A stretch of DNA of 64,000 bases, from positions 1 through 64,000 of the forward strand of contig NZ_JAUNKO010000004.1 in NCBI RefSeq assembly GCF_030532715.1. Reading direction: 5' to 3'. Made by a program: the position numbers and the translations under genes. The stretch comes from Corynebacterium sp. (GTDB lineage: Bacteria > Actinomycetota > Actinomycetes > Mycobacteriales > Mycobacteriaceae). Below are positions 9,280-20,897 of this stretch, piece after piece; position 1 is the stretch's first letter, and the number at the start of each line of letters is the position of its first letter. The notes below the pieces were generated by a model, which saw only the letters and a list, made by a program, of their open reading frames with translations, was not told the origin of the DNA and ran no database searches.

Positions 9280-11406
9280 GTGGCACAAGAAGTGCTTACA
9301 GACCTGAAAAAGGTCCGCAACATCGGCATCATGGCCCACATTGACGCCGGTAAGACCACCACCACCGAGCGCATCCTCTTCTACACCGGCATCAACCGCA
9401 AGGTCGGCGAAACCCACGACGGTGCATCCACCACCGACTGGATGGAGCAGGAAAAAGAGCGCGGCATCACCATCACCTCCGCCGCCGTGACTTGTTTCTG
9501 GAAGGGCAACCAGATCAACATCATCGACACCCCTGGGCACGTCGACTTCACCGTTGAGGTGGAGCGCTCCCTGCGCGTGCTCGATGGTGCGGTTGCCGTG
9601 TTCGACGGCAAGGAAGGCGTCGAACCGCAGTCCGAGCAGGTGTGGCGCCAGGCCGCCAAGTATGACGTCCCGCGCATCTGCTTCGTGAACAAGATGGACA
9701 AGCTCGGCGCTGACTTCTACTTCACCGTGCAGACCATCATCGACCGCCTCGGCGCCAAGCCGTTGGTGCTGCAGCTGCCCATCGGCGCTGAAGATGACTT
9801 CGACGGCGTAGTCGACCTCGTGGAAATGAAGGCCATTACGTGGCGCGGCCGGGTGGAAACCGGCGCCGAGCCCGTCATCGAGGAAATCCCCGCCGACCTT
9901 CAGGACAAGGTTGACGAGTGGCGCGAGAAGCTGCTCGAGACCGTCGCCGAGTCCGACGAAGAGCTCATGGAGAAGTACTTCGGTGGCGAAGAACTCACCG
10001 TTGAGGAAATCAAGACCGCGATCCGCAAGCTCACCGTCGCTTCCGAGGTGTACCCCGTGCTGTGCGGTACCGCCTACCGCAACAAGGGCGTGCAGCCGCT
10101 TCTCGACGCCGTGGTGGACTACCTCCCCAACCCGCTCGACATTGGCGAGGTTGAGGGCCACAAACTCGGCGACGAATCCGAGAAGATCACCCGCAAGCCC
10201 TCCGTGGATGAGCCGTTCTCCGCGCTGGCCTTCAAGATCGCCGTGCACCCCTTCTTTGGCAAGCTCACCTTCGTGCGCGTCTACTCCGGCATCGTCGAGC
10301 CGGGCGCCCAGGTGTCCAACTCCACCAAGGGTAAGAAAGAACGCATCGGCAAGCTGTTCCAAATGCACGCCAACAAGGAAAACCCTGTTGATCAAGCGCG
10401 CGCCGGCAACATCTACGCCTTCATCGGCCTGAAGGACACCACCACTGGTGACACCCTCTGCGATTCGAACAACCCGATCATCCTGGAATCCATGGACTTC
10501 CCGGATCCGGTGATCGAGGTGGCGATCGAGCCGAAGACCAAGTCCGACCAGGAGAAGCTCGGCACCGCGATCCAGAAGCTCGCGGAAGAGGACCCGACCT
10601 TCACCGTCAAGCTGGACGAGGAAACCGGCCAGACCGTCATCGGCGGCATGGGCGAACTCCACCTGGACGTGCTCGTCGACCGCATGAAGCGCGAATTCAA
10701 GGTTGAGGCAAACGTTGGCGCGCCTCAGGTGGCGTACCGCGAGACCATCCGCAAGGCTGTGGAAAAGCTCGAATACACCCACAAGAAGCAGACCGGTGGT
10801 TCCGGCCAGTTCGCACGCGTGATCATCGCGATCGAACCCTATGCGCCGGCCGTGGAAGAACTGGAAGAGGGCGAGTCCGCCACCTACAAGTTCGAAAGCG
10901 CAGTCACCGGTGGCCGCGTGCCCAAGGAATACATCCCGTCCGTGGACGCTGGTATCCAAGACGCCATGCAATACGGCTACCTCGCGGGCTTCCCGCTGGT
11001 GAACATCAAGGCCACCCTGCTCGACGGTGCATACCACGAAGTCGACTCCAGCGAAATGGCCTTCAAGATCGCCGGCACCCAGGCCCTGAAGGAAGCCGTT
11101 GCCAAGGCAAAGCCCGTGCTGCTGGAGCCCGTGATGGCCGTTGAGGTCACCACCCCTGAGGAATACATGGGTGAAGTGATCGGCGACATCAACTCCCGCC
11201 GCGGCCAGGTTCAGGCCATGGAAGACCGCGCCGGCGCGAAACTGGTCAAGGCCAAGGTGCCGCTGTCCCAGATGTTCGGCTACGTTGGCGACCTGCGTTC
11301 CAAGACCCAGGGCCGCGCCAACTATTCCATGATTTTCGATTCCTACGCCGAGGTTCCCACCAACGTGTCTGCGGAAATCATCGCCCAGCGCAACGGCACC
11401 GCCTAG
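9280..11406 (+). CDS. fusA: Elongation factor G
   Basis: Translocase GTPase EF-G, 708 residues. The GTG start at 9280 follows a purine-rich gggaaaacc. GTPase motifs are complete: P-loop AHIDAGKTT (residues 19-27), the switch region with [18 protein letters not shown], and NKMDKLGAD. Domains II to V follow in the usual order, with [11 protein letters not shown] in domain III and [12 protein letters not shown] in domain V. It hydrolyses GTP to move tRNA and mRNA through the ribosome. It lies between rpsG and tuf, the conserved str order. Confidence 0.98.
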   Translation: MAQEVLTDLKKVRNIGIMAHIDAGKTTTTERILFYTGINRKVGETHDGASTTDWMEQEKERGITITSAAVTCFWKGNQINIIDTPGHVDFTVEVERSLRVLDGAVAVFDGKEGVEPQSEQVWRQAAKYDVPRICFVNKMDKLGADFYFTVQTIIDRLGAKPLVLQLPIGAEDDFDGVVDLVEMKAITWRGRVETGAEPVIEEIPADLQDKVDEWREKLLETVAESDEELMEKYFGGEELTVEEIKTAIRKLTVASEVYPVLCGTAYRNKGVQPLLDAVVDYLPNPLDIGEVEGHKLGDESEKITRKPSVDEPFSALAFKIAVHPFFGKLTFVRVYSGIVEPGAQVSNSTKGKKERIGKLFQMHANKENPVDQARAGNIYAFIGLKDTTTGDTLCDSNNPIILESMDFPDPVIEVAIEPKTKSDQEKLGTAIQKLAEEDPTFTVKLDEETGQTVIGGMGELHLDVLVDRMKREFKVEANVGAPQVAYRETIRKAVEKLEYTHKKQTGGSGQFARVIIAIEPYAPAVEELEEGESATYKFESAVTGGRVPKEYIPSVDAGIQDAMQYGYLAGFPLVNIKATLLDGAYHEVDSSEMAFKIAGTQALKEAVAKAKPVLLEPVMAVEVTTPEEYMGEVIGDINSRRGQVQAMEDRAGAKLVKAKVPLSQMFGYVGDLRSKTQGRANYSMIFDSYAEVPTNVSAEIIAQRNGTA

Positions 11407-11418
11407 TTGGGCTCAGGT

Positions 11419-11449
11419 GGCGAGGCTGCCGAACACTCAGCGCCTCGCC
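11419..11449 (+). terminator. Hairpin after fusA
   Basis: GGCGAGGC (11419-11426) and GCCTCGCC (11442-11449) pair perfectly 13 bp after the fusA stop. No T-run follows, so it may attenuate, terminate weakly or stabilise the 3' end. Confidence 0.45.
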
Positions 11450-11577
11450 GCTTGCCCCTCGCCAGATGGGGCGCAGCCGATGACGCGTAACGGCTTGCTG
11501 GATGTTTTGCAAACATGTGCTACAAAGCACCCAGCTGGCCGTTACCGTAACAGCTGATACGTTGGGCGCACGAGGGT

Positions 11578-11606
11578 TTGAAATTCGGCCCTTAGCACCC
11601 TAATAT
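11578..11606 (+). promoter_or_regulatory. Promoter of tuf
   Basis: TTGAAA at 11578-11583, a 17-bp spacer and TAATAT at 11601-11606: a near-ideal housekeeping promoter, 124 bp upstream of tuf. Just upstream are two CAGCTG hexamers flanking the small palindrome GTTACCGTAAC. Confidence 0.75.
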
Positions 11607-11729
11607 TACGTAACTGGCACAATTGACCCGCCGGACCTGTAATCCTGAGAATTTCGGGGCGAAAGGAAAGGCAATACACCTATGTGGCTGCGAGAGTCGT
11701 AGCCACCGCGAAGTCCAGGAGGACATACA

Positions 11730-12920
<1,191 letters not shown>

Positions 12921-12939
12921 CACTGGCTGATCTTCACCA

Positions 12940-12984
12940 AACCACCCCACCTTCCGTGCGCGGAAGGCTTCGGGGTGGTTTTTT
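12940..12984 (+). terminator. Rho-independent terminator of tuf
   Basis: AACCACCCC pairs with GGGGTGGTT, and an inner CCTTCCG/CGGAAGG stem extends it. A run of six T follows. It starts 20 bp after the tuf stop. Confidence 0.92.
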
Positions 12985-13817
12985 GCATGGTTGGCAGCAG
13001 CCGGTCTCTACCTTTAATATAAATAGCAATCGTTCAGCCCGCCCCAACGCCTTTGATGGGAGCGGGCTGGATCTCTTTATGCCTCGAAAGCGCCCGAGAT
13101 AGCCCGCAAACACTCTTATTGGTTGGTGGCAGAGTAGTTTTCGTGCGTCTCGGTTTTATGCCGGAGGTTACTCACGAGGTGTGTTTCAGTGATCTAGAAC
13201 GCTGCCCGTGTTGTGGCGTGCCACCAGTTATAACGATGCCTTTTAGCAGCAGATTCCATCGGCGCCGAGCTCACGGGCGTTAGCCAAGTCCATCGCCAGC
13301 CGTTTGATCGATGTACTCGGCGACTATCAGCGTGCCGATGTGCGCCGCAGTGTTCCCTCGATCGAATCCATGAATCCCACTGAAGATCTGCCTGGCTTTC
13401 CTGCCGTGTTAGATGTGCCTGAGGCAGATTCTGCGCGAGCTGCATTTCCCCGGGAAAAAACCGATTCGAAGGCAATGCAGATCCCGCGCGGTCAGGCAGA
13501 TGTGACATGGCCAGAACGCGACCAGGCAGATTCGACACGCTGGCCGCTGATTACTCGCGTTTCCGCAGGACGCCAAACCCACCCTGTCAGATCTGCCTGA
13601 GCCAGGGCGATGGTGGGATAAGTCATTTATTGCCCGCTGCGACAGAGGCCCTACGCACTGATCCAAGCTTTCCGCTGCTACTGCGCTTATTCAAGATGAG
13701 CGAATCTTCGGCGCGCTAGTTGTGATGCCACGTTCTCTCACCGCCCGCGACCCTCACCTGCGTGTACATTTAAGTTGAAAACAACCTTTCTGTGTCCGAC
13801 ACCCCTTAGGAGCCAAC
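12985..13817. other. Non-coding stretch between tuf and gntP
   Basis: About 830 bp. The first part is AT-rich near 13005-13030. From about 13190 to 13340 short open frames overlap on both strands but none extends far or matches a family I know; it may be a decayed gene. A cluster of CAGGCAGAT repeats lies at 13386-13599. The last 100 bp must hold the gntP promoter; AGGAG at 13808-13812 is the gntP ribosome binding site. Confidence 0.45.
13386..13599. repeat. Cluster of CAGGCAGAT repeats
   Basis: Four exact copies of CAGGCAGAT lie within 214 bp: reverse strand at 13386-13394 and 13591-13599, forward strand at 13493-13501 and 13523-13531. A fifth, GAGGCAGAT, is at 13421-13429. Three copies continue as roughly CAGGCAGATNTGACA, so the shared unit is about 15 bp. 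Mixed orientation argues against a tandem array and for an operator cluster or fragments of a dispersed repeat. Confidence 0.6.
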
Positions 13818-15215
13818 ATGGATATGGAAACATGGGAGCCTACGCTCTCCGCTGGACCGCTGATTGGTATCGCGGCAACGGCCGTCGCGGTTATTTTGGT
13901 GCTGGTCATCTATTTCCGCCTCCACGCGTTTCTTACCCTGGTGATTGTTTCGGTGTTGACGGCCCTGGCGGCGGGCATTCCGCTGGCTGGCGTACCGGAA
14001 ACGTTGACCAAGGGCTTTGGTACGACGCTAGCTTCGGTGGCCTTGCTCGTTGGCTTGGGCGCGATGATCGGTAGGCTCGTGGAATATTCGGGCGGGGCGA
14101 AGTCCTTGGCGGAGGCCCTTGTCGCGAGGTTCGGGGAGGATAAAGCGCCGTTGGCGCTGGGCGTGGCGTCGTTGATTATGGGTTTTCCGATTTTCTTCGA
14201 TGCCGGTTTGATCGTGATGCTTCCGGTGGTGTTCGCGGTTGGCCGCCGGTTGAATGGCCCGCTGTTGGCGTATGGCATTCCCGTCGCCGGTGCGTTTTCG
14301 GTGATGCACGTGTTCCTGCCGCCGCATCCGGGCCCGGTGGCCGCCAGCGAGTTTTTCGGCGCGGATATCGGGCTGATCCTGCTGCTTGGCTTGCTCGTTG
14401 CCATTCCTACCTGGTATTTGTCCGGCTACCGGTGGGGTTTGTACGTGGGCAAGCGGTACGATTTCAAGGTTTCCGACGTGCTGCTTGGGCCCGCCCAAGA
14501 TGACGCGGCGTTGCAAAACCCGGTGTCGCCGGGGGTTGTCGTGGGCATTATGGCAATACCGATGGTGCTCATTTTCGGCAACACCGGCCTATCGACGCTC
14601 GCCGCGGCTGGCGTCGTCGATAAGGGCTCGGGGTGGGTGCAGCTGCTGGTATTCCTTGGGCAAACCTCAATCGCGCTGTTGATTACAACATTGGTGGCGA
14701 TGGTGGTGCTGGGCTTGCGGCGCGGCGTGGACAAAACGAGCTTGGAAAAGCTGATGGATGGCGCGCTTGGTCCTATTTGCTCGGTGGTGCTGATTACCGG
14801 CGCGGGCGGCATGTTCGGCCAAGTGCTGCGCACCAGTGGTATCGGTGACGCCCTTGCCGAATCAATGTCTCACCTCGGCATTCCCGTCATCTTGGCGTGT
14901 TACCTGATTTCGGTGGCGCTGCGCCTTGCGCAAGGCTCCGCGACGGTCGCCTTGACTACCGCAGCGGCGTTAATGGCCCCAGCGGTGGAGGCCGGTGGCT
15001 ATAGCGCGGTGCAATTGGCGCTGATCGTGTTGGCCACCGCTGCGGGTTCCGTGTTCGCCAGCCATGTGAATGATTCCGGATTCTGGCTGGTGGGGCGCCT
15101 CATGGGCATGGACGTGGCTACGACGCTGCGCACGTGGACCATCAACCAATTGTTGGTGAGTGTAATTGGCTTTGTCTTTGTGCTCGTGTTCTTTGGTGCT
15201 TCGATGCTGGTGTAG
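13818..15215 (+). CDS. gntP: Gluconate permease, GntP family
   Basis: Membrane carrier of 465 residues in the GntP family, which import gluconate by proton symport. About 12 hydrophobic segments are seen. Family signatures include GFPIFFDAGLIVMLPVVFA, HVFLPPHPGPVAASEFFGA and ASHVNDSGFWLVGRLMGMD. The ATG at 13818 has AGGAG 5 bp upstream; ATG 13824 is an alternative. It converges on gntK with a 7-bp gap, so uptake and phosphorylation genes are side by side though on opposite strands. Related GntP carriers take other sugar acids, but the neighbouring kinase favours gluconate. Confidence 0.9.
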   Translation: MDMETWEPTLSAGPLIGIAATAVAVILVLVIYFRLHAFLTLVIVSVLTALAAGIPLAGVPETLTKGFGTTLASVALLVGLGAMIGRLVEYSGGAKSLAEALVARFGEDKAPLALGVASLIMGFPIFFDAGLIVMLPVVFAVGRRLNGPLLAYGIPVAGAFSVMHVFLPPHPGPVAASEFFGADIGLILLLGLLVAIPTWYLSGYRWGLYVGKRYDFKVSDVLLGPAQDDAALQNPVSPGVVVGIMAIPMVLIFGNTGLSTLAAAGVVDKGSGWVQLLVFLGQTSIALLITTLVAMVVLGLRRGVDKTSLEKLMDGALGPICSVVLITGAGGMFGQVLRTSGIGDALAESMSHLGIPVILACYLISVALRLAQGSATVALTTAAALMAPAVEAGGYSAVQLALIVLATAAGSVFASHVNDSGFWLVGRLMGMDVATTLRTWTINQLLVSVIGFVFVLVFFGASMLV

Positions 15216-15222
15216 GGGAGCG

Positions 15223-15723
15223 CTATTGGCTCAGCCAGCGGAAGGCTTGCTGGGCTAGTGCCTCGGGTGAATCCACGACGTCGAGCACCACGCCGCGTTC
15301 GTCTGGGCCGAGCGGTTCCAGGGTGTCAAACTGGGATTGCAGCAGCGACGCGGGCATAAAGTGCCCTTCGCGTGCGTTCATGCGCTCGAGCAGCAGGTCA
15401 AAATCGCCGTGTAGGTGGATAAACGCGACACCCGGGCACAGTGAGCGGATCAGGTCACGGTACGAGCGGCGCAGAGCGCTACACCCGACGACCGCGCCTT
15501 CTGGTTGTGCGGCGAGCCAGGTCCCAATGTCCCGCAGCCACGGCCAGCGGTCCTCATCGGTCAGCGGGATCCCCGCCGCCATCTTCTCAATGTTGGTGCG
15601 TGGGTGCATGTCATCACCGTCGCGATATTCCAGCTCGAGCAGTGGCGCCAGCAACCTTCCCACCGAGGTTTTGCCGCAGCCGGAGACTCCCATGACTACA
15701 ATGTGACACCCGCTCGTATTCAT
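15223..15723 (-). CDS. gntK: Gluconokinase
   Basis: Small P-loop kinase of 166 residues that phosphorylates gluconate to 6-phosphogluconate with ATP, feeding the pentose phosphate pathway. Walker A is GVSGCGKTSVG near the N-terminus. Other GntK-type signatures are YRDGDDMHP, KMAAGIPLTDEDRWPWL and CSALRRSYRDLIR, and a lid with REGHFMPASLLQSQFDTLEP. Length is typical. It converges on gntP. In related species gluconate genes are under GntR-type and cAMP-receptor-type control; I see no certain site here. Confidence 0.93.
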   Translation of the reverse strand: MNTSGCHIVVMGVSGCGKTSVGRLLAPLLELEYRDGDDMHPRTNIEKMAAGIPLTDEDRWPWLRDIGTWLAAQPEGAVVGCSALRRSYRDLIRSLCPGVAFIHLHGDFDLLLERMNAREGHFMPASLLQSQFDTLEPLGPDERGVVLDVVDSPEALAQQAFRWLSQ

Positions 15724-15752
15724 GGCCCCCAGTCTAGCCGCGAGTGGTGCAG

Positions 15753-15938
15753 CTAAGAGTCTACCTCTACACGTTGCCTGCGTTGTTGCATCCAGTCAGC
15801 CCAGAGGGCGCCGGCGGCTACCATGAGTGACCCAGCTGCGGCGGCTCCCCACATTGCGGAGCCCTCGGGTTGCGCTGCGGCGAGGGTAGCGTTGGAAACT
15901 TCTTCGGCGAGAACGGTGCAGATGTCGGAGCAATCCAT
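15753..15938 (-). CDS. Small single-span membrane protein, unknown
   Basis: A 61-residue frame with a plausible ribosome site (AAAGGA about 11 bp upstream). The N-terminal 26 residues are polar with two cysteines (MDCSDICTVLAEE). One Ala/Gly-rich membrane segment follows at about residues 29-48, then a basic cytoplasmic tail (QQRRQRVE), giving an N-out, C-in topology. It lies 29 bp upstream of gntK on the same strand and might be co-transcribed with it. I do not recognise the family. A spurious frame is possible, but the membrane topology is coherent. Confidence 0.45.
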   Translation of the reverse strand: MDCSDICTVLAEEVSNATLAAAQPEGSAMWGAAAAGSLMVAAGALWADWMQQRRQRVEVDS

Positions 15939-16669
15939 GGAATAAACGGTCCTTTGGTCAGCGGTGGCGTTTCAATGACGTTCAGTGGGTATGTCGTAGC
16001 GCCTCCGCTAAGTGTTACAACATGGCAACAAATAGCGCACCAATTCGCATCAATGCTGGATAAGCGTAATTTTCGACGCCGCGTCCGCCACCCCCGTTGG
16101 CTACTCCCTGTGGCCCCGTTTTCCGTAGTTCCAGGGCGTTTGATGTACGCCCTATGGACAGGCCGAGTGTGTGTTCGGTTACGTTTCTGGGAATAGCGTA
16201 AGGGTTTGAGTTGCGTACGGTGAGCTGACGTGATTAGATGACTGGGTTGCCTCAACACGGCATAAGCAACGTTTTTGTAAGCCCAGCTGGGAACTGCAAG
16301 ATTGATTGCCCTGTGGCGCTGGTGCGGCAAACATGAACCACCTGCTTTTTTAAGTTGGTGTCCGCGATTGGTCGTCCGACACGCCCGACCGCGGGTACCG
16401 GAGTAGGGGCATGGCAAATAAACAGCGGCAGTAGGTATTGTGCCTGATCGCTCGGACTTCCCTTGGGGGTCGCCCGCGGTCCACATTCCACTCGATTCCT
16501 TTAGGTTTTGGGAAAGTGCCTGTTTGTCAGACGGCCTCTCCGGTAAACCCAAGTGAACAATACTGGCGTTGCGCCCGGACCCTACACCGGACAACGTTAT
16601 AGAGAAATCATCAGCGATTCCCACCAATCACTTCGAAGGTGACGTGGGACAGCGAGGAAGAGGACAAGC
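15939..16669. other. Leader region of the S10 operon
   Basis: About 730 bp with no supported gene; the long reverse frame here lacks protein-like features. It must contain the promoter and leader of the S10 operon, but no -35/-10 pair stands out. TATAGA at 16598-16603 is a possible -10 about 66 bp before rpsJ. The left end probably holds the promoter of the small membrane protein on the reverse strand. Confidence 0.4.
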
Positions 16670-16975
16670 GTGGCGGGACAGAAGATCCGCATTAGGCTGA
16701 AGGCCTACGACCATGAGGCGATCGATGCGTCTGCACGCAAGATCGTGGAGACGGTCACCCGTACCGGTGCCCGCGTGGTCGGCCCCGTGCCATTGCCCAC
16801 TGAAAAGAACGTGTACGCCGTTATTCGTTCTCCCCACAAGTACAAGGATTCTCGCGAGCACTTCGAGATGCGCACCCACAAGCGCCTGATCGACATTCTC
16901 GACCCGACGCCGAAGACGGTTGACGCGCTGATGCGTATTGACCTTCCGGCCAGCGTCGATGTGAACATTCAGTGA
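16670..16975 (+). CDS. rpsJ: 30S ribosomal protein S10
   Basis: S10, 101 residues, part of the 30S head and also the NusG/NusB-interacting NusE factor. The GTG start at 16670 follows GAGGAAGAGGA. Family sequence is clear: [19 protein letters not shown], the loop [17 protein letters not shown] and [18 protein letters not shown]. It is the first gene of an eleven-gene S10 operon running to rpsQ. rplC follows after 31 bp. Confidence 0.98.
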   Translation: MAGQKIRIRLKAYDHEAIDASARKIVETVTRTGARVVGPVPLPTEKNVYAVIRSPHKYKDSREHFEMRTHKRLIDILDPTPKTVDALMRIDLPASVDVNIQ

Positions 16976-17006
16976 TCGACGGAATTTTGGCAGCGGAGAA
17001 TAAGTA

Positions 17007-17663
17007 ATGAGTGAAACTGAGATCAAGGGCATTCTGGGCACCAAGCTCGGCATGACCCAGATCTTCGACGAGGCTAACCGTGTTATTCCGGTGACCGTCG
17101 TGGAAGCTGGGCCGTGCGTTGTCACCCAGATTCGTACTGTTGAAAACGATGGCTACAACGCCATCCAGATCGCCTATGGCGAAATTGACCCGCGGAAGAC
17201 GAAGAAGCCGCAGGCGGGTCACTTCAAAAAAGCTGGCGTTACCCCCCGCCGCCACATGGCCGAGATTCGCATGGACGATGTCTCCGGCTACGAGGTTGGA
17301 CAGGACGTTACCGTGGACATTTTCGACGGCGTGAAGTTCGTCGACGTCACCGGCACGTCGAAGGGTAAGGGCTTCGCCGGTGGCATGAAGCGCCATGGCT
17401 TTGCCGGCCAGGGCGCATCCCACGGTAACCAGGCAGCTCACCGCCGCGTCGGTGGCATCGGCGCCTGTGCTACCCCGGGCCGCGTCTTTAAGGGCACCCG
17501 TATGGCTGGCCGCATGGGTAATGATCGCGTCACCACCCAGAACCTGAAGGTTCAAAAGATTGACGCCGATGCCAACCTGCTGATCATCAAGGGCGCTATC
17601 CCTGGTGTTCGCGGTGGCCTCGTAACCGTTAAGACCGCAGTGAAGGGCGGTGCACACGCATGA
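17007..17663 (+). CDS. rplC: 50S ribosomal protein L3
   Basis: L3, 218 residues, an early 50S assembly protein whose long extension reaches the peptidyl transferase centre. Signatures are [13 protein letters not shown], then [21 protein letters not shown] and [18 protein letters not shown] in the extension. The ATG at 17007 gives the expected start. The stop TGA overlaps the rplD start (ATGA), indicating translational coupling. Confidence 0.98.
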   Translation: MSETEIKGILGTKLGMTQIFDEANRVIPVTVVEAGPCVVTQIRTVENDGYNAIQIAYGEIDPRKTKKPQAGHFKKAGVTPRRHMAEIRMDDVSGYEVGQDVTVDIFDGVKFVDVTGTSKGKGFAGGMKRHGFAGQGASHGNQAAHRRVGGIGACATPGRVFKGTRMAGRMGNDRVTTQNLKVQKIDADANLLIIKGAIPGVRGGLVTVKTAVKGGAHA

Positions 17664-18313
17664 CCAATCTGAAGCTTGACGTCCACACCGCTGATGGCGG
17701 TATCGACGGCCAGGTTGAGCTGCCTGCTGCAATTTTCGATCGCGAAGCCAGCATTGCGCTGATGCACCAGGTTGTTACCGCGCAGCTTGCCGCGAAGCGT
17801 CAGGGTACCCACGCCACGAAGACTCGTGCGCAGGTATCCGGCGGTGGCAAGAAGCCGTTCCGTCAAAAGGGCACCGGTCGTGCCCGCCAGGGTTCCATTC
17901 GCGCACCGCACTTTACCGGTGGTGGCGTGGCCCACGGTCCGGTCCCGCGCGACTACACCCAGCGCACCCCGAAGAAGATGAAGGCTGCCGCACTGTTCGG
18001 TGCCCTCACCGACCGCGCACGTCACGATCGTATCCACGTGGTCAGCGAACTGGTGCCCGGCCAGAAGCCTTCCACCAAGGCTGCTCGCCGGTTCCTGGAA
18101 CGCCTCACCGACCGCAAGTCCGTGCTGGTTGTTGTTGGCCGCGAGGATTTCACTGCCCGTAAGAGCGTTGACAACCTGCCGAACGTTCACGTGTTGGTCG
18201 CCGATCAGCTGAACACCTACGACGTGCTCAAGGCCGACGACGTCGTGTTCTCCGTTGAGGCGCTCAATACCTTCGTTAACCGCGTCACCGGCGCGGACAA
18301 GGAGGAGAAGTAA
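17660..18313 (+). CDS. rplD: 50S ribosomal protein L4
   Basis: L4, 217 residues, which lines the peptide exit tunnel. The tunnel loop is recognisable in [19 protein letters not shown], followed by [20 protein letters not shown]. In some bacteria L4 represses its own operon by binding the leader mRNA; whether that holds here is not visible. It overlaps rplC by 4 bp and rplW by 1 bp, so these three genes are tightly coupled. Confidence 0.98.
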   Translation: MTNLKLDVHTADGGIDGQVELPAAIFDREASIALMHQVVTAQLAAKRQGTHATKTRAQVSGGGKKPFRQKGTGRARQGSIRAPHFTGGGVAHGPVPRDYTQRTPKKMKAAALFGALTDRARHDRIHVVSELVPGQKPSTKAARRFLERLTDRKSVLVVVGREDFTARKSVDNLPNVHVLVADQLNTYDVLKADDVVFSVEALNTFVNRVTGADKEEK

Positions 18314-18612
18314 TGAGCACCATCGCAGATCCCCGCGACATCATTTTGGCTCCCGTAGTGTCTGAAAAGTCCTACGGCCTGATGGAGCAGAACGTGTACA
18401 CGTTCTTCGTAGCCCCGGACGCTAACAAGACCGCCATCAAGATCGCCATCGAGCAGATCTTCGGCGTCAAAGTCGCTTCCGTGAACACCGCGAACCGTCA
18501 GGGTAAGCGCAAGCGCACTCGCTACGGCTACGGGCAGCGTAAGTCCACCAAGCGAGCCATCGTGACTCTTCGCGAAGGTTCCATCGACATCTTCGGCGGT
18601 TCGGCCGCGTAA
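18313..18612 (+). CDS. rplW: 50S ribosomal protein L23
   Basis: L23, 99 residues, at the exit-tunnel rim where trigger factor and SRP dock. Family features are [40 protein letters not shown] and the basic loop [16 protein letters not shown]. The ATG at 18313 shares one base with the rplD stop. rplB follows after 30 bp containing aagtaaggac. Confidence 0.98.
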   Translation: MSTIADPRDIILAPVVSEKSYGLMEQNVYTFFVAPDANKTAIKIAIEQIFGVKVASVNTANRQGKRKRTRYGYGQRKSTKRAIVTLREGSIDIFGGSAA

Positions 18613-18642
18613 CCCGCGAGTCGACAAGTAAGGACGTAAAAC

Positions 18643-19485
18643 ATGGCTATTCGTAAGTACAAGCCGACTACGCCGGGTCGCCGCCAGAGCTCCGTTTCCG
18701 GATTCGACGAGATCACTCGTTCCACCCCGGAGAAGTCTCTGCTGCGCCCGTTGCACAAGACTGGTGGCCGTAACGTTCACGGCCACATCACCACCCGCCA
18801 CAAGGGTGGTGGACACAAGCGCCGCTACCGTGTTATCGACTTCCGCCGTAACGACAAAGACGGCGTGCCGGCAAAGGTCGCTCACATTGAGTATGACCCG
18901 AACCGCACCGCCAACATCGCGTTGCTGCACTACGTCGACGGTGAAAAGCGCTACATCATCGCCCCCAAGGGCTTGAAGCAGGGCGCCATGGTCGAATCCG
19001 GCCCGAACGCTGACATCAAGCCGGGCAACAACCTGCCGCTGCGCAACATCCCCGCCGGTGCCACCGTGCACTGCGTGGAATTGCGCCCCGGTGGCGGTGC
19101 CAAGATGGCTCGTTCCGCTGGCGCCTCCATCCAGCTGCTGGGTAAGGAAGGCAAGTACGCGGTGCTGCGTATGCCTTCCTCCGAAATCCGCCGCGTAGAC
19201 ATTCGTTGCCGCGCCACCGTTGGTGAGGTTGGCAACCAGGACCAGATCAATATCCGCTGGGGTAAGGCTGGTCGTATGCGCTGGAAGGGCGTCCGCCCGA
19301 CCGTCCGCGGTGTGGTTATGAACCCGGTTGACCACCCGCATGGTGGTGGTGAAGGCAAGACTTCTGGTGGTCGCCACCCGGTGTCGCCGTGGGGCAAGCC
19401 GGAAGGCCGCACCCGCAAGCCCAACCGCCCGAGCGATCGTCTGATCGTTCGCCGTCGTCGCTCCAACAAGAACAAGAAGCGCTAA
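18643..19485 (+). CDS. rplB: 50S ribosomal protein L2
   Basis: L2, 280 residues, required for subunit association and peptidyl transferase assembly. It shows [17 protein letters not shown], the [20 protein letters not shown] block and the highly conserved C-terminal [20 protein letters not shown] that contains the near-catalytic histidine. It ends in a basic [11 protein letters not shown] tail. It lies between rplW and rpsS in standard S10 order. Confidence 0.99.
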   Translation: MAIRKYKPTTPGRRQSSVSGFDEITRSTPEKSLLRPLHKTGGRNVHGHITTRHKGGGHKRRYRVIDFRRNDKDGVPAKVAHIEYDPNRTANIALLHYVDGEKRYIIAPKGLKQGAMVESGPNADIKPGNNLPLRNIPAGATVHCVELRPGGGAKMARSAGASIQLLGKEGKYAVLRMPSSEIRRVDIRCRATVGEVGNQDQINIRWGKAGRMRWKGVRPTVRGVVMNPVDHPHGGGEGKTSGGRHPVSPWGKPEGRTRKPNRPSDRLIVRRRRSNKNKKR

Positions 19486-19501
19486 GAGGAGGTAAAAGAG
19501 A

Positions 19502-19780
19502 ATGCCCCGTAGTCTCAAGAAGGGCCCCTTCGTCGACGAACACCTCCTCAACAAGGTGGACGCTCAGAACGAAAAGGGCACCAAGCAGGTTATTAAGACC
19601 TGGTCCCGCCGCTCCACGATTCTCCCCGATTTCATCGGCCACACCTTCGCCGTCCACGATGGCCGTAAGCATGTGCCGGTGTTCGTAGATGATTCGATGG
19701 TTGGGCACAAGCTGGGCGAGTTTGCCCCGACGAAAACCTTTAAGGGTCACGTCAAGGATGACAAGAAGGGACGTCGATAA
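19502..19780 (+). CDS. rpsS: 30S ribosomal protein S19
   Basis: S19, 92 residues, in the 30S head near the A-site tRNA and bound to S13. Clear family sequence: [38 protein letters not shown] and [20 protein letters not shown]. An AGAGGAGG ribosome binding site lies 9 bp before the ATG. rplV starts 3 bp after its stop. Confidence 0.98.
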   Translation: MPRSLKKGPFVDEHLLNKVDAQNEKGTKQVIKTWSRRSTILPDFIGHTFAVHDGRKHVPVFVDDSMVGHKLGEFAPTKTFKGHVKDDKKGRR

Positions 19781-19783
19781 GCG

Positions 19784-20146
19784 ATGAGTGAAGAAATCAC
19801 CACCGCACGCGCTACTGCGCGCTTCGTCCGGGTAACCCCGATGAAGGCCCGCCGCGTTGTGGACCTCGTTCGTGGTAAGTCCGTGTCTGAAGCCATGGCG
19901 ATTCTGAAGTACGCCCCGCAGGCTGCTTCCGAGCCGGTTGCCAAGGTCGTTGCATCCGCAGCCGCCAACGCCGAAAACAACCATGGTCTTGACCGCGACA
20001 GCCTCGTCATCTCCCAGGCGTGGGCAGATGAGGGACCGACCATGCGTCGTTTCCGTCCGCGCGCTCAGGGCCGTGCATTCCACGTCCGTAAGCGCACCAG
20101 CCACATCACCGTGGTTGTCGAGAGCCAGAAGGGAAGTGCTCAGTAG
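19784..20146 (+). CDS. rplV: 50S ribosomal protein L22
   Basis: L22, 120 residues. Its beta-hairpin lines the exit tunnel, where macrolides act. Signatures are [19 protein letters not shown] and, near the hairpin, [19 protein letters not shown]. The hairpin shows no insertion or deletion of the kind linked to macrolide resistance. Its TAG stop shares one base with the GTG start of rpsC. Confidence 0.98.
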   Translation: MSEEITTARATARFVRVTPMKARRVVDLVRGKSVSEAMAILKYAPQAASEPVAKVVASAAANAENNHGLDRDSLVISQAWADEGPTMRRFRPRAQGRAFHVRKRTSHITVVVESQKGSAQ

Positions 20147-20895
20147 TGGGCCAGAAAATCCATCCCCACGGTCTCCGGCTGGGTATCACCTCCGATTGGA
20201 AGTCCCACTGGTACGCCGACAAGCAGTACGCTGACTACCTCGCCGAAGACATCAAGATCCGCGAATTCCTGGCCAAGGGCCTGGACCGCGCCGGCGTCGC
20301 CGACGTAGTTATCGAGCGCACCCGCGACCGCGTTCGCGTAGACATTCACACCGCGCGTCCCGGCATCGTGATCGGCCGTCGCGGTTCCGAGGCCGACCGT
20401 ATTCGCGGCGAGCTGGAAAAGCTCACCGGTAAGCAGGTCGCCCTCAACATCCTCGAGGTCAAGAACATTGACGCCAATGCTCAGCTGGTGGCACAGTCCA
20501 TCGCCGAGCAGCTGTCCAACCGCGTCGCCTTCCGTCGCGCCATGCGCAAGGCCATCCAGTCCGCGATGCGCCAGCCGCAGGTCAAGGGCATCAAGGTTGT
20601 GTGTTCCGGTCGCCTCGGCGGTGCTGAAATGTCCCGCACCGAGCGCTACCACGAGGGTCGCGTGCCGCTGCACACCCTGCGCGCCGAAATCGATTACGGC
20701 ACCTACGAGGCCCACACCACCTTCGGACGCATTGGCGTCAAGGTGTGGATCTACAAGGGTGATGTCGTCGGTGGTCGTCGCGAAAGCGAAATCAACGCCC
20801 CCGCCGCAGATCGCCGCAACCGTGGCGACCGTCGTGAGCGTCCGCGTCGCGGTGGCCAGCGTCGCCAGCGCGCAGAGCAAAAGCAGGAGGGCTAA
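20146..20895 (+). CDS. rpsC: 30S ribosomal protein S3
   Basis: S3, 249 residues, at the mRNA entry channel. The GTG start overlaps the rplV stop by 1 bp. [20 protein letters not shown] begins the protein, the KH domain contains [16 protein letters not shown], and the C-terminal domain has [20 protein letters not shown]. The last 45 residues are an Arg/Gln-rich low-complexity tail ([14 protein letters not shown]), as is common in actinobacterial S3. Confidence 0.98.
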   Translation: MGQKIHPHGLRLGITSDWKSHWYADKQYADYLAEDIKIREFLAKGLDRAGVADVVIERTRDRVRVDIHTARPGIVIGRRGSEADRIRGELEKLTGKQVALNILEVKNIDANAQLVAQSIAEQLSNRVAFRRAMRKAIQSAMRQPQVKGIKVVCSGRLGGAEMSRTERYHEGRVPLHTLRAEIDYGTYEAHTTFGRIGVKVWIYKGDVVGGRRESEINAPAADRRNRGDRRERPRRGGQRRQRAEQKQEG

Positions 20896-20897
20896 GA

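Noticed and set aside
13194..13538. A 114-codon reverse frame between tuf and gntP
   Set aside because: Rich in Arg, Trp and Ser with no motif; it spans the CAGGCAGAT repeats and is better explained as non-coding or decayed sequence.
15818..16627. A 269-codon reverse frame upstream of rpsJ
   Set aside because: Composition is rich in Arg, Pro, Thr and Ser without hydrophobic core or motif, and it overlaps the small membrane protein and the S10 leader.
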